10,031 nucleotides of DNA from Actinomycetota bacterium (GCA_018894655.1 JAHIPE010000141.1:1-10031), one strand, 5' to 3'. Positions 1 through 6,137 are shown, counted from the stretch's first letter. Notes: generated by a model from the letters alone, not told the origin. Translations and numbers: made by a program.

Positions 1-219
1 ATACCACACAAGGTCCACTGCCTGGCACCCGACCCTGAAGTTGTACTCGGCTGTGACCCTGTCGGCTTTCCCCGTGGCGGCCAGGTACACCGGCACCGCG
101 ATACCCACCAGGATCCCGATGATCACGATCACTATCGTGAGCTCCATGAGCGTGAAACCACGCTGGAGAGAAACTGAGCACTTGCTTTTCTTATTCCTAT
201 TCAGGAATCTCTTGCTCAT
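1..219 (-). CDS. Type IV pilin-like prepilin, N-terminal part (runs off the window)
   Basis: The visible 73 residues begin MSKRF and carry a class III prepilin signal: a basic leader of about 20 residues ending in QRG, then the mature start FTLMEL. The prepilin peptidase would cut between Gly21 and Phe22, and the conserved mature Glu5 is Glu26. A hydrophobic helix follows (TIVIVIIGILVGIAVPVYLA), typical of the pilin N-terminal helix that packs in the fibre core and anchors the subunit in the membrane. The start is the ATG at 219, with GAGGTG about 8 bases upstream. The globular C-terminal part lies outside the window, so a major pilin cannot be told from a minor pilin or type II secretion pseudopilin. 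No other pilus genes are visible. Confidence 0.88.
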   Translation of the reverse strand, partial: MSKRFLNRNKKSKCSVSLQRGFTLMELTIVIVIIGILVGIAVPVYLAATGKADRVTAEYNFRVGCQAVDLVWY

Positions 220-595
220 GGCAAAACACCTCACATAGACACCCTCATTGATATCTTCGGTAGTTAATGCCTTGAACTTAACTAAACAAACGTGTGATTA
301 TTCGCTCCCCCAATTGCCGCATGAGTACGAAGATCGTGCCAGGCGTCAATAATAGATCCCCGTTCGTTCTCCGCCGGAGGTAGCTTCTCCCCCTGCTCTT
401 GATCCCCCATGGCCTTCCTCCCTTGAGCGTCGGTTCAACGGACTCGAGAATGATGTCTCAGGAATCGGCAGGAGGGCAATCCGTGCGGTGCAGATGCTCT
501 CATGAGAGGAGTCGTGAAGAGCATATGAGAACGGAAAAGGGCAGGCAGGAAGCGGGCCAAGCAGCCTGGGCAAAGAATCACTTGAGAATGCGGTT
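220..595. other. Gap between pilin and tRNA: no gene seen
   Basis: No reading frame here looks like protein, and frames that cross the tRNA are chance. The half next to the pilin (about 240-330) is AT-rich and presumably holds its promoter, but I find no convincing -35/-10 pair. The side next to the tRNA 3' end has no clear U-tailed terminator. Confidence 0.5.
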
Positions 596-671
596 TGGTG
601 GGCGTTACTGGGCTTGAACCAGTGACCTCTACCTTGTAAGGGTAGCGCTCTCCCAACTGAGCTAAACGCCC
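596..671 (-). tRNA. tRNA-Val, anticodon TAC
   Basis: The minus strand folds as a complete 76-nt cloverleaf. The acceptor stem is GGGCGTT/AACGCCC, the D stem GCTC/GAGC and the anticodon stem CTACC/GGTAG. The 7-base loop CTTACAA carries the anticodon TAC (plus-strand 636-638). The T stem is ACTGG/CCAGT with loop TTCAAGC. The discriminator is A (599), and CCA is encoded at 598-596. It reads valine codons GTA/GTG. It stands alone, with its own promoter just upstream. Confidence 0.96.
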
Positions 672-685
672 GGGGTGTTCTATAG

Positions 686-714
686 ATGTTAGGCGAATGC
701 GAGGGCGTAGACAA
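686..714 (-). promoter_or_regulatory. Sigma-70-type promoter of the tRNA-Val gene
   Basis: On the minus strand TTGTCT (714-709) and TAACAT (691-686) are separated by exactly 17 bases. Transcription would start about 8 bases before the mature tRNA 5' end, a normal short tRNA leader. Confidence 0.65.
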
Positions 715-758
715 GCTTTTCCCTTGAATCCGGCAGTGGGCATGATGCTGGAACTGCA

Positions 759-788
759 GGAAGCCGCGCCTGAGAGTCGCAGCTCAAG
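759..788. repeat. 30-bp hairpin repeat, copy 1
   Basis: The unit begins GGAAGCCGCGCCTGAGAG and ends in CTCAAG. In this copy CGCAGC replaces the CGCGGC of the other copies, which breaks one pair of the GCCGCG/CGCGGC stem. It lies downstream of the Pro-rich membrane protein gene, 18 bases from copy 2. Confidence 0.75.
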
Positions 789-805
789 TGGTTGGGGGCA
801 GAGCC

Positions 806-835
806 GGAAGCCGCGCCTGAGAGACGCGGCTCAAG
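806..835. repeat. 30-bp hairpin repeat, copy 2
   Basis: Same unit as at 759, with an intact six-base stem GCCGCG/CGCGGC around a 9-base loop. It begins 20 bases beyond the stop codon of the minus-strand gene ending at 855, so it may act as that gene's terminator. There is no U tract, so this is inference. Confidence 0.75.
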
Positions 836-854
836 GTCTTGATTACCCGCTGGC

Positions 855-1412
855 CTATACTCCTGCTGGCGGAGGCGGAGTCCCTCCTCCCTGACCAGGA
901 TCCTTGGGAGGGGCCTGGGGCGGCGGTGGTGGTGCCGCCTGCGGAGGAGCCTGTGGTGGCGCCGCTTGCGGTGGTGGTGCCGCCTGCGGAGGAGCCTGGG
1001 GCGGCTGCTGAACCGGTGGCTGTGGTGGGTACGCCTGGGGTGGAACCTGGGGTGGCCCGTAAGCACCTGGCTGAGGTGGCGGCTGGTATGTCTGGCCTGG
1101 TATCGGCGGAGGAGCCACGCCGGGCGCGCGTACCTGCTTCTCGTACCCCGGCTCAGCATTCATCGCGTACGCGACGATCACGACCACTATTCCTCCTATA
1201 CCACAGAAAAAGGTCAAGAAAAACGCAAGAGCGAAGAAACCACCGAAGCTCTTGCCTTTGTTACTTGCCACCTTGCCGGCCCATAGGCCTAGAAGGCCGC
1301 CTACCACCAGCCATGCTCCAAGCATGATGGCAAGCGCCGGTGCACCGGTGATCTCCCACTCGTATTCGGCGGCCAACATCTTCCACCAGGGAATTGAATA
1401 AACGCTCGTCAT
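855..1412 (-). CDS. Two-helix membrane protein with Pro/Gln/Ala-rich tail
   Basis: The 185-residue product is not a family I can name. Residues about 26-46 and 58-83 are two hydrophobic helices separated by a short basic loop (KVASNKGKSFG). This arrangement recurs in small actinobacterial membrane proteins. From about residue 97 to the end the chain is almost only Pro, Gln, Ala and Gly with scattered Tyr, so it is probably disordered and exposed on one face of the membrane. The ATG at 1412 has a strong AAGGAGG about 9 bases upstream. The gene is divergent from the glycyl radical enzyme gene and flanked on both sides by the 30-bp hairpin repeat. The C-terminal DNA is internally repetitive, so tail length may vary among strains. 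No function is assigned. Confidence 0.8.
   Translation of the reverse strand: MTSVYSIPWWKMLAAEYEWEITGAPALAIMLGAWLVVGGLLGLWAGKVASNKGKSFGGFFALAFFLTFFCGIGGIVVVIVAYAMNAEPGYEKQVRAPGVAPPPIPGQTYQPPPQPGAYGPPQVPPQAYPPQPPVQQPPQAPPQAAPPPQAAPPQAPPQAAPPPPPQAPPKDPGQGGGTPPPPAGV
924..998. repeat. In-frame direct repeat inside the Pro-rich tail
   Basis: A 30-base sequence starting CGGTGGTGGTGCCGCC occurs identically at 924-953 and 969-998. The 45-base period equals 15 codons, so gain or loss of a unit keeps the reading frame. It encodes the APPQA(A/P)PP pattern on the minus strand. Confidence 0.8.
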
Positions 1413-1463
1413 AACTCCCAGCCTCCTTTCGGAGATGCCTGTAGAGAATACAGGCTAACTTAT

Positions 1464-1492
1464 CTATTACCTTTCGGGAGATATCTTATCAA
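1464..1492 (-). promoter_or_regulatory. Candidate promoter of the Pro-rich membrane protein gene
   Basis: Minus strand TTGATA (1492-1487) and TAATAG (1469-1464) are 17 bases apart. The -10 match is only moderate. The leader of about 45 nt contains a small hairpin, CCTGTA/TACAGG (1454-1438), ahead of the AAGGAGG ribosome site. Confidence 0.4.
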
Positions 1493-1532
1493 ACCAGGTG
1501 CTGGTCCAAAAGGGGAAGTTGCGAAGTGGGCA

Positions 1533-1562
1533 GGAAGCCGCGCCTGAGAGTCGCGGCTCAAG
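1533..1562. repeat. 30-bp hairpin repeat, copy 3
   Basis: Differs from copy 1 at one base and from copy 2 at one base, with the GCCGCG/CGCGGC stem intact. It lies in the divergent intergenic region between the membrane protein and the glycyl radical enzyme, so a pure terminator role is less likely here. Confidence 0.75.
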
Positions 1563-1635
1563 TGGGGGTAGAAGAATCGCGCGAAATCAACAGTACGATT
1601 GATATAGCTCACTGTCTGCCTGGGCTGGCGGTGAT

Positions 1636-1641
1636 TATAAT
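1636..1641 (+). promoter_or_regulatory. Candidate -10 element of the glycyl radical enzyme promoter
   Basis: A perfect TATAAT preceded by TGAT stands out in GC-rich DNA. The region 17 bases upstream (TGTCTG, 1613-1618) is a poor -35, so an activator or extended -10 use is possible. Transcription would begin near 1648. Confidence 0.45.
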
Positions 1642-1655
1642 AGGGATTGAAGCCG

Positions 1656-1706
1656 CCGGGCCGGTGGCCCGGAGCGCGGAGACCAGAGGGCGACTGAGAG
1701 TCGCCC
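1656..1706 (+). promoter_or_regulatory. Two strong hairpins in the leader of the glycyl radical enzyme gene
   Basis: CCGGGCC (1656-1662) pairs with GGCCCGG (1666-1672) over a 3-base loop. GGGCGACT (1688-1695) pairs with AGTCGCCC (1699-1706) over GAG. Both are perfect, and both lie between the candidate -10 and the start codon. The second shares CTGAGAGTCGC with the nearby 30-bp repeat family and may be a diverged copy. A role in transcript stability or attenuation is inference; I do not recognise a riboswitch. Confidence 0.5.
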
Positions 1707-1734
1707 CCAAGAGTTGGTCAAGTGGTGAGGGGGC

Positions 1735-4092
1735 ATGGGGGTCGTATCGGCAGTAAGGGAGAGGCAGATGAAGACCGCTCGAGGCATCAGGGAGGACTCG
1801 GAAAGCGCACCGATAGAGCTGTGTCCGGAGAGGGCGTACCTCGTAACCGAGTTCTTCCGGAAGCACGACAACCCGGAGGAGCCGGTGATCATCCGCCAGG
1901 CCAGGGCGCTGGCGTACCTGCTCTCCCACAAGGAGATACACATCTACCCCGGCGAGCTGATCGTGGGGAACGCGGGCACCGCCCGCAGGTCGTGCATCCT
2001 GCAGCCGGAGCTTGCCAGCACGTTCATGAGCACGGAGCTCCTGTGGATCAATCGCCGGAAGACCAACCCGTTCAAGATATCGCTCAAGGACCGGCTCAAG
2101 CTCGCCACACGGGTCATCCCCTACTGGCTGCTCCACAGCATGCCCGCCCGCATGTTCACCGGCCCCCTCAGGGCCTTCAGCTATACCAGGCACCAGCTCA
2201 AGCCCACTTACTACCTGATAAACGAGGCGGGGGGCATCGGGCACTTTCTGCCAAACTACGAGAAGATGCTGCGGCTGGGGACCCGCGGCTACCTGGATTC
2301 GTTCGAGGACAAGGACGGTGACCTCTACGTCGCGGTGCGAATCACCTGCGAGGCCCTGGAGGAGTGGTCGGGACGAATAGCGGACCACGCCCTGAGCGAG
2401 GCCCGCACGACCCGCGGCCCGGAGCGCCGGGAGGGACTCGAGGAGGTCGCCCGCATCTGCCGCAAGGTCCCCCGCGAGCCCGCCGCCACGTTCCACGAGG
2501 CGCTGCAGTCACTGTGGCTCACCCACCTGGGGGTGATGCTGGAGAGCATCAACTCCGCGGTCTCGTTCGGGCGTATCGACCAGTACCTCTACCCGTACTA
2601 CCAGAAAGACCTTGACGAGGGACGGATGACCCGAGAGCAGGCGCTGGAGCTGCTACTCCAGTTCAGCATCAAGGCCACCGAGCACGTGTTCCTGCTCTCC
2701 GAGAGGATCTCCGAGTACCACGGGGGGTTCCTGGTGGTCCAGGCGGCTATAGTGGGAGGCATGGACAGCGAGGGGGAGGACGCCACCAACCCCCTCACCC
2801 TCCTGATGCTCGACGTCATGGAGCAGCACAGGATGCGCGACCCCAACTACCAGGCCAGGGTGCACAGGGGCTCGCCGCTTGACTTCCTGGCCCGAGCCCT
2901 GGACGTCGCCAGGCAGGGGTACGGGGTGCCCGCCCTTTTCAACGACGACGCGGTTGTGCCGTCGCTGGTCGCCCACGGGTTCCCGCTGGAGGACGCCCGC
3001 GACTACGGGATAGTGGGGTGCGTGGAGCCGTCCATCCCGGGAAAGAGCTTCCTTTCCACCGACGCGGGGCTGTTCAACATCCCGATATGCCTGGAGCTCG
3101 CCCTGAACAGGGGGCACCGCTGGGGGCACCGACTCCGTACCGGCGCTCCCACCGCGGACCCGGTGGGGTTTAGGATCATGGACGACGTGATAGAGGCTTT
3201 CCGCTCACAGCTCAACTTCACGGTCGACAGGATGATAGACGACTTCCACATGGTGGAGAAGGGAAACATCGACTACCACCCCACCCCGTTCTCGTCGATG
3301 CTGGTGGACGGCTGCCTGGAGTCCGGCCAGGACCTGACCGAGGGAGGCGCCGTCTACAACTCCAGCGGCATACAGGGGGTGGGGGTGGCCGACTTGGCCG
3401 ACTCACTGGCCGCCCTGGACACGGTTGTGTTCCGCGAGGGGAAGCTGGGGATGAGCGAGGTGGTGGAGGCCCTGGGAAACGACTTCGAGGGCCACGCGGC
3501 GATAAAGGCCGAGCTTTCGAACGCGCCCAAGTACGGCAACGACATCGAGCTGGCAGATAAGTACGCGGACCTGGTGGTCACCATGTTCCACGACTCGCTT
3601 GCCAGGCACGTGAGCCTTCGTGGCGGCAGGTACGTCCCGGGGTTCTACACCGTCACCTGCCACGTTGCTTTCGGCGGGGTGACGGGGCCGTTGCCTTCCG
3701 GGCGCGCGGCCGGGGAGCCTTTCGCCTCGGGGATAGGCCCTGCCACCAACGCCGACAGGAGGGGTCCGACCGCGCTGCTGAGCTCGGTTGCGGCGATCGA
3801 CTCTACCCTGATGCCGAACTGCAACGCGCTGAACATGCGCTTCGACCCGTCCGACATCTCCGGGGAGAGAGGACTGGAGGTGCTCACCGGGCTGCTCAAG
3901 GGCTTCTTCGAGCGCGGGGGGATGCAGATACAGCTAAACGTACTGGACCCCGACACGCTCGAGGACGCGCGGGCGCATCCCGGAAAGCATCCCGGCCTCG
4001 TGGTTAGGGTTGCCGGCTACTGCGCCTACTTCGACGACCTCCCCGACAGCGCCAAGGCCGAGATAATCGAACGTACCCGGCTGAAGGCCTAG
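1735..4092 (+). CDS. Glycyl radical enzyme, PFL2/diol dehydratase superfamily
   Basis: The 785-residue length is normal for the family: a PFL-like barrel domain, then a C-terminal glycyl radical domain. Cys429 in GCVEP is the thiyl-radical residue, and Glu431 follows at the usual +2 place. Asp443, 14 residues after the Cys, matches the catalytic Asp spacing of B12-independent glycerol dehydratase. The radical glycine is Gly761 in RVAGYCAYF. His170 (GIGHFLPNYEK) is also conserved. However, where glycerol and choline-type enzymes have His-Ser before VSFGR, this protein has Ser274-Ala275. A diol dehydratase or choline lyase is therefore unlikely, and the substrate is unknown. The family acts in the cytoplasm under anoxia and needs a radical-SAM activase, which is absent here. 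The ATG at 1735 keeps the conserved RERQ helix; an ATG at 1768 with GGGAGAGG just upstream is the alternative start. Confidence 0.93.
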   Translation: MGVVSAVRERQMKTARGIREDSESAPIELCPERAYLVTEFFRKHDNPEEPVIIRQARALAYLLSHKEIHIYPGELIVGNAGTARRSCILQPELASTFMSTELLWINRRKTNPFKISLKDRLKLATRVIPYWLLHSMPARMFTGPLRAFSYTRHQLKPTYYLINEAGGIGHFLPNYEKMLRLGTRGYLDSFEDKDGDLYVAVRITCEALEEWSGRIADHALSEARTTRGPERREGLEEVARICRKVPREPAATFHEALQSLWLTHLGVMLESINSAVSFGRIDQYLYPYYQKDLDEGRMTREQALELLLQFSIKATEHVFLLSERISEYHGGFLVVQAAIVGGMDSEGEDATNPLTLLMLDVMEQHRMRDPNYQARVHRGSPLDFLARALDVARQGYGVPALFNDDAVVPSLVAHGFPLEDARDYGIVGCVEPSIPGKSFLSTDAGLFNIPICLELALNRGHRWGHRLRTGAPTADPVGFRIMDDVIEAFRSQLNFTVDRMIDDFHMVEKGNIDYHPTPFSSMLVDGCLESGQDLTEGGAVYNSSGIQGVGVADLADSLAALDTVVFREGKLGMSEVVEALGNDFEGHAAIKAELSNAPKYGNDIELADKYADLVVTMFHDSLARHVSLRGGRYVPGFYTVTCHVAFGGVTGPLPSGRAAGEPFASGIGPATNADRRGPTALLSSVAAIDSTLMPNCNALNMRFDPSDISGERGLEVLTGLLKGFFERGGMQIQLNVLDPDTLEDARAHPGKHPGLVVRVAGYCAYFDDLPDSAKAEIIERTRLKA

Positions 4093-4109
4093 AAGGAACC
4101 TCTTCCTTC
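4092..4109. terminator. Hairpin between convergent genes
   Basis: GAAGGAA (4092-4098) pairs perfectly with TTCCTTC (4103-4109) over the loop CCTC. It sits between the stop codon of the glycyl radical enzyme and that of the HTH gene, the place for a shared bidirectional terminator. It has no long U tract, so confidence is moderate. Confidence 0.45.
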
Positions 4110-4117
4110 CGCCGCCC

Positions 4118-4375
4118 CTACAGGCTCCGGAAGAACACGTCGGGCTTGACGTGGTATATCTTGCACAGTGCGAGTATCTCGCGGGTTCCGGGGTGGGCCT
4201 TCCCCAGCTCCCAGTTCTTGAGAGTGTTGTAGTGCACGCCGAGCTGTTCGGCCACCCATCCCCTCTTGAGCCCTCGTTCGTCCCTCAAGGACTTCATGCG
4301 TACCGCAAACGCGTTGTCGTACTCCAGGATCTCGCTTTCCGGAACCCGTACTTCTTTTTCAGGTTTAGGCCTCAA
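4118..4375 (-). CDS. Small XRE-family helix-turn-helix regulator
   Basis: From the TTG at 4375 the product has 85 residues. A charged N-terminal arm of about 20 residues leads into one Cro/C1-type HTH domain (MKSLRDERGLKRGWVAEQLG, then VHYNTLKNWELGK and the closing helix EILALCKIYHVKPDVFF). It has no effector domain, so it is probably a simple DNA-binding repressor or activator. The frame can be extended to an ATG at 4438. That start lacks a ribosome site, would place the operator palindrome inside the coding region, and adds an unconvincing peptide. AGGAGG at 4392-4387 lies 11 bases before the TTG, so I prefer the short form. It is divergent from the SSB gene and convergent with the glycyl radical enzyme. 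Autoregulation through the palindrome is likely. Confidence 0.82.
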   Translation of the reverse strand: MRPKPEKEVRVPESEILEYDNAFAVRMKSLRDERGLKRGWVAEQLGVHYNTLKNWELGKAHPGTREILALCKIYHVKPDVFFRSL

Positions 4376-4409
4376 TGCTGTTGACACCTCCTGTCCCTTG
4401 TGCTTAGAT

Positions 4410-4426
4410 GGACAAGTATCTTGTCC
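4410..4426. promoter_or_regulatory. 17-bp perfect palindrome, probable operator
   Basis: GGACAAG-TAT-CTTGTCC is perfectly symmetric (7-3-7) and lies in the divergent region between the HTH gene and the SSB gene. A minus-strand TATAGG (4430-4425) overlaps its edge and could be the -10 of the HTH gene, so binding would block that promoter. The XRE-type dimer next door is the obvious ligand. This is inferred from position and symmetry. Confidence 0.6.
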
Positions 4427-4532
4427 TATACACGACATATCGGAACTATTTAATAGGATACCAATAGTTACCCGTAGCCGTCAAGAGGAACCCGGGGAGC
4501 CGCAGGCGCCGGGGAAAGGAGGAGCTTTGTAC

Positions 4533-4874
4533 GTGAACAGCGCAGTGGTGGTTGGTAACCTGACCTCCGACCCCAGGATAAGCGAGGGGGAAAACAAGGT
4601 GGTTAACTTCAGGGTGGGGGTCAACCGCTGGCGTAAGCCGGGCCAGGAGGCAGGCGAAGAGGTCAAGGAGCGGACCGAGTTTATAGACGTGGAGTGCTGG
4701 GGCTCCCAGGCGGAGCACATAAGCGCTTCGCTGCGCCAGGGAAACCGGGTGATCGTGAGCGGCCAGCTCAAGTACGACCAGTGGACCGACGAGGGCGGCA
4801 ACTTCAAGAGTCGCATCAGCATCAAGGCCTCGGCGGTCGGCCCTTCCCTGGAGTTCCAGGCCATCACCGTATAG
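4533..4874 (+). CDS. ssb: Single-stranded DNA-binding protein, short form
   Basis: The 113 residues form a single OB fold of the bacterial SSB family: NSAVVVGNLTSDP at the N-terminus, NFRVGVNRW, then FIDVECWGSQAE and GNRVIVSGQLKYDQW. It binds single-stranded DNA, probably as a tetramer, in replication, repair or recombination. The chain stops right after the OB fold (SLEFQAITV), with no flexible linker and no acidic DDDIPF-type tip, the usual docking site for partner proteins. The GTG at 4533 is chosen because it starts directly at the fold. AAAGGAGG is at 4515-4522, and an in-frame TTG at 4527 (adding two residues) is nearly as good. The 89-aa gene follows 65 bases downstream and is probably co-transcribed. 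Confidence 0.9.
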   Translation: MNSAVVVGNLTSDPRISEGENKVVNFRVGVNRWRKPGQEAGEEVKERTEFIDVECWGSQAEHISASLRQGNRVIVSGQLKYDQWTDEGGNFKSRISIKASAVGPSLEFQAITV

Positions 4875-4895
4875 GTAGGAGAAACCGGCTAGAGC

Positions 4896-4916
4896 GCGCC
4901 GCCGGGGTGGCGGCGC
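4896..4916 (+). promoter_or_regulatory. GC-rich hairpin between ssb and the 89-aa gene
   Basis: GCGCCGCC pairs perfectly with GGCGGCGC over the loop GGGGT. No U tract follows, and the next ribosome site begins 10 bases later. It is more likely an mRNA processing or stability element than a full terminator. Confidence 0.45.
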
Positions 4917-4939
4917 CCGCTGAGAAAGGAGAAGAAGCA

Positions 4940-5209
4940 ATGGGAATAACCGATCTTTCCACGTTCACATCCAAGCAGGGGGTCACCACGGCCGTCTGGC
5001 TATACGACGAGGCGGAAACTCTCGTAATTCAGCACGACTTCATGCACCTGTCGTTCTTCAAGGACGATTTCAGGGAGTTCGTGGATACACTGGTGGTGGC
5101 GCTGCGGGAGGTCGAGAGCGCGGAGTCACCCATCAGACACATCCACCCGGTCCTGGTGCACGAAGGGGCGAAGCCAGTAGCGGAGGTGGATGCCCACGAT
5201 AGCCGGTAG
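4940..5209 (+). CDS. Hypothetical 89-aa protein (intact member of a local family)
   Basis: I do not recognise this family. The product starts MGITDLST at an ATG with AAAGGAG 7 bases upstream. Residues 15-31 (VTTAVWLYDEAETLVIQ) look like a short beta hairpin. Residues 32-60 (HDFMHLSFFKDDFREF, then VDTLVVALREVE) look like a beta strand followed by an amphipathic helix. The tail is polar. There is no signal peptide, membrane segment or Cys, so it should be a small soluble cytoplasmic protein. It sits 65 bases after ssb and probably shares its transcript. Three decayed relatives lie downstream at 6138, 7062 and 7218. They conserve best the block from HDFMHLSF to VALR, which suggests this core was under selection before decay. 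Confidence 0.8.
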   Translation: MGITDLSTFTSKQGVTTAVWLYDEAETLVIQHDFMHLSFFKDDFREFVDTLVVALREVESAESPIRHIHPVLVHEGAKPVAEVDAHDSR

Positions 5210-5245
5210 AAGGCACAACGACATAACCGCATAAGTCCCAGCCTC

Positions 5246-5298
5246 GCCTCTTGAGACGTTGGGTCCCCCCCCAACATTCGGGTCATGTCTCTTGAGGC
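5246..5298. repeat. Long nested inverted repeat after the intact 89-aa gene
   Basis: GCCTCTTGAGAC (5246-5257) pairs with GTCTCTTGAGGC (5287-5298) except for a central TT opposite TT. Inside it GTTGGG (5258-5263) pairs with CCCAAC (5270-5275). The right arm continues GCGGCTC. The same structure follows the last decayed copy at 7397-7450, so it probably travelled with the gene. It may serve as a terminator, though no clean U tract follows. Confidence 0.65.
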
Positions 5299-5327
5299 GC
5301 GGCTCTTTCTGCAGATACAGTAGGTGG

Positions 5328-5333
5328 TACAAT
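5328..5333 (+). promoter_or_regulatory. Candidate -10 of the MntA/HepT operon
   Basis: TACAAT lies 15 bases before the GAGGAG ribosome site of the nucleotidyltransferase gene. The -35 region (near 5305) is weak. Confidence 0.38.
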
Positions 5334-5358
5334 ACAGACAAACGAATGAGGAGCGGAA

Positions 5359-5655
5359 GTGGGCATGACGGTCAAGGAACTGCTCGAGGCTAAGCGTGGT
5401 GAGATACTAAGAATCGCGGGGAGGAACGGCGCGAACAACATTCGGGTGTTCGGGTCTGTAGCCCGGGGAGATGACGGGCCAGGCAGCGACGTCGATCTTC
5501 TGGTTGATTTCGAGCCGGGCAGGAGCCTTCTTGATCAAGCCGCCCTGCTTCTTGAACTCGAGGAACTATTGGGCCGCGAAGTCGATGTGTTTACGGAGCA
5601 GGGAATGCATCAAAGGGTTCGCGGCAGGGCTCTAGGGGAGGCGGTTCCGCTCTGA
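5359..5655 (+). CDS. mntA: MntA-like nucleotidyltransferase antitoxin
   Basis: The 98-residue product is a minimal MNT-type nucleotidyltransferase. It has the signature GSVARGDDGPGSDVD: Gly32-Ser33, ten residues, then Asp44 and Asp46, the metal-binding pair, followed by LLVDF. The C-terminal half has a helix (LLELEELLG) and the strand EVDVFTE, usual for the family. In characterised MntA/HepT pairs this enzyme modifies a Tyr of the HEPN toxin with AMP and so silences it. The GTG at 5359 has GAGGAG 5 bases upstream; ATG 5365 is an alternative start. The stop overlaps or nearly touches the toxin gene, fitting a translationally coupled operon. The assignment rests on motif and neighbour, so I am confident of the family and fairly confident of the role. 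Confidence 0.88.
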   Translation: MGMTVKELLEAKRGEILRIAGRNGANNIRVFGSVARGDDGPGSDVDLLVDFEPGRSLLDQAALLLELEELLGREVDVFTEQGMHQRVRGRALGEAVPL

Positions 5656-5675
5656 GAAAAGATCCCGACAGGCTT

Positions 5676-5984
5676 ATGGATATCCTTGAGGCAATCGAAC
5701 GAATCGATCGCTATACCGGTGAAGGCAGGAACGCCTTTCAGGAGAACGAACTGATTCAAACATGGACGGTACACCACCTTCAGATAATCGGGGAAGCCGC
5801 GCGGAAGGTGTCTGAAGGACTCCGGGAGGCGCACCCCGAAGTGCCCTGGAAGCAGTTAGTTGCCATGCGAAACATCCTTGTCCATGACTACTTCGCGGTG
5901 GACGAGGAGCGAGTCTGGGCAGTTGTTCAGAATGAACTGCCGAAGCTTAAGGGGCAGATAGAGGCAATAGCCAGTTCTATGTAA
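5676..5984 (+). CDS. hepT: HepT-like HEPN-domain toxin RNase (DUF86)
   Basis: The product is all-helical and about the usual length. It contains the HEPN catalytic motif R-x4-H-x-Y as Arg65, His70 and Tyr72 (RNILVHDYF). Arg and His form the RNase site at a dimer interface, and the Tyr is the known target of AMP addition by MntA. LQIIGEAARKVSE is the other conserved family block. From ATG 5676 the usual N-terminal residues are lost. The same frame upstream reads RKDPDRL, which matches HepT N-termini and reaches back to a CTG at 5652 overlapping the antitoxin stop. GGGGAGG lies 10 bases before that CTG, so the natural start may be there. The pair forms a type VII toxin-antitoxin module, commonly tied to phage defence or mobile DNA upkeep. 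Confidence 0.88.
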   Translation: MDILEAIERIDRYTGEGRNAFQENELIQTWTVHHLQIIGEAARKVSEGLREAHPEVPWKQLVAMRNILVHDYFAVDEERVWAVVQNELPKLKGQIEAIASSM

Positions 5985-6137
5985 TCCGCAAACAGGGATT
6001 CCTCCGGTTGCAAGATAACAGGTAGTCCTTGCAGCCTGCCATACCTTTTCGTCTTGCTTACCATGAGTTCCAGCGGCTGGCATCTTATCAACTCACCCAC
6101 AAGGCCCTCGACCAACAACGTGGCGAGTGCGTGACCC

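Noticed and set aside
346..743. Two minus-strand frames across the tRNA region
   Set aside because: They translate the tRNA itself (the familiar LAQLGERYPYKVEVTGSSP-type tRNA artefact) and its flanks.
759..835. CRISPR array
   Set aside because: There are only two adjacent 30-bp units, with an 18-base spacer, a third far away and no cas genes; they belong to a dispersed hairpin family.
1609..2496. Long minus-strand open frame opposite the glycyl radical enzyme gene
   Set aside because: It is a mirror of GC-rich codon use in the real gene, with no recognisable domain or ribosome site; the plus-strand protein has all the family motifs.
1735..4092. Assignment as pyruvate formate-lyase
   Set aside because: PFL proper has two adjacent active-site cysteines; this protein has a single Cys in GCVE with the dehydratase-type Glu and Asp.
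5985..6137. Minus-strand frame of about 60 residues downstream of hepT
   Set aside because: No ribosome site or recognisable motif; part of it only mirrors the end of hepT.
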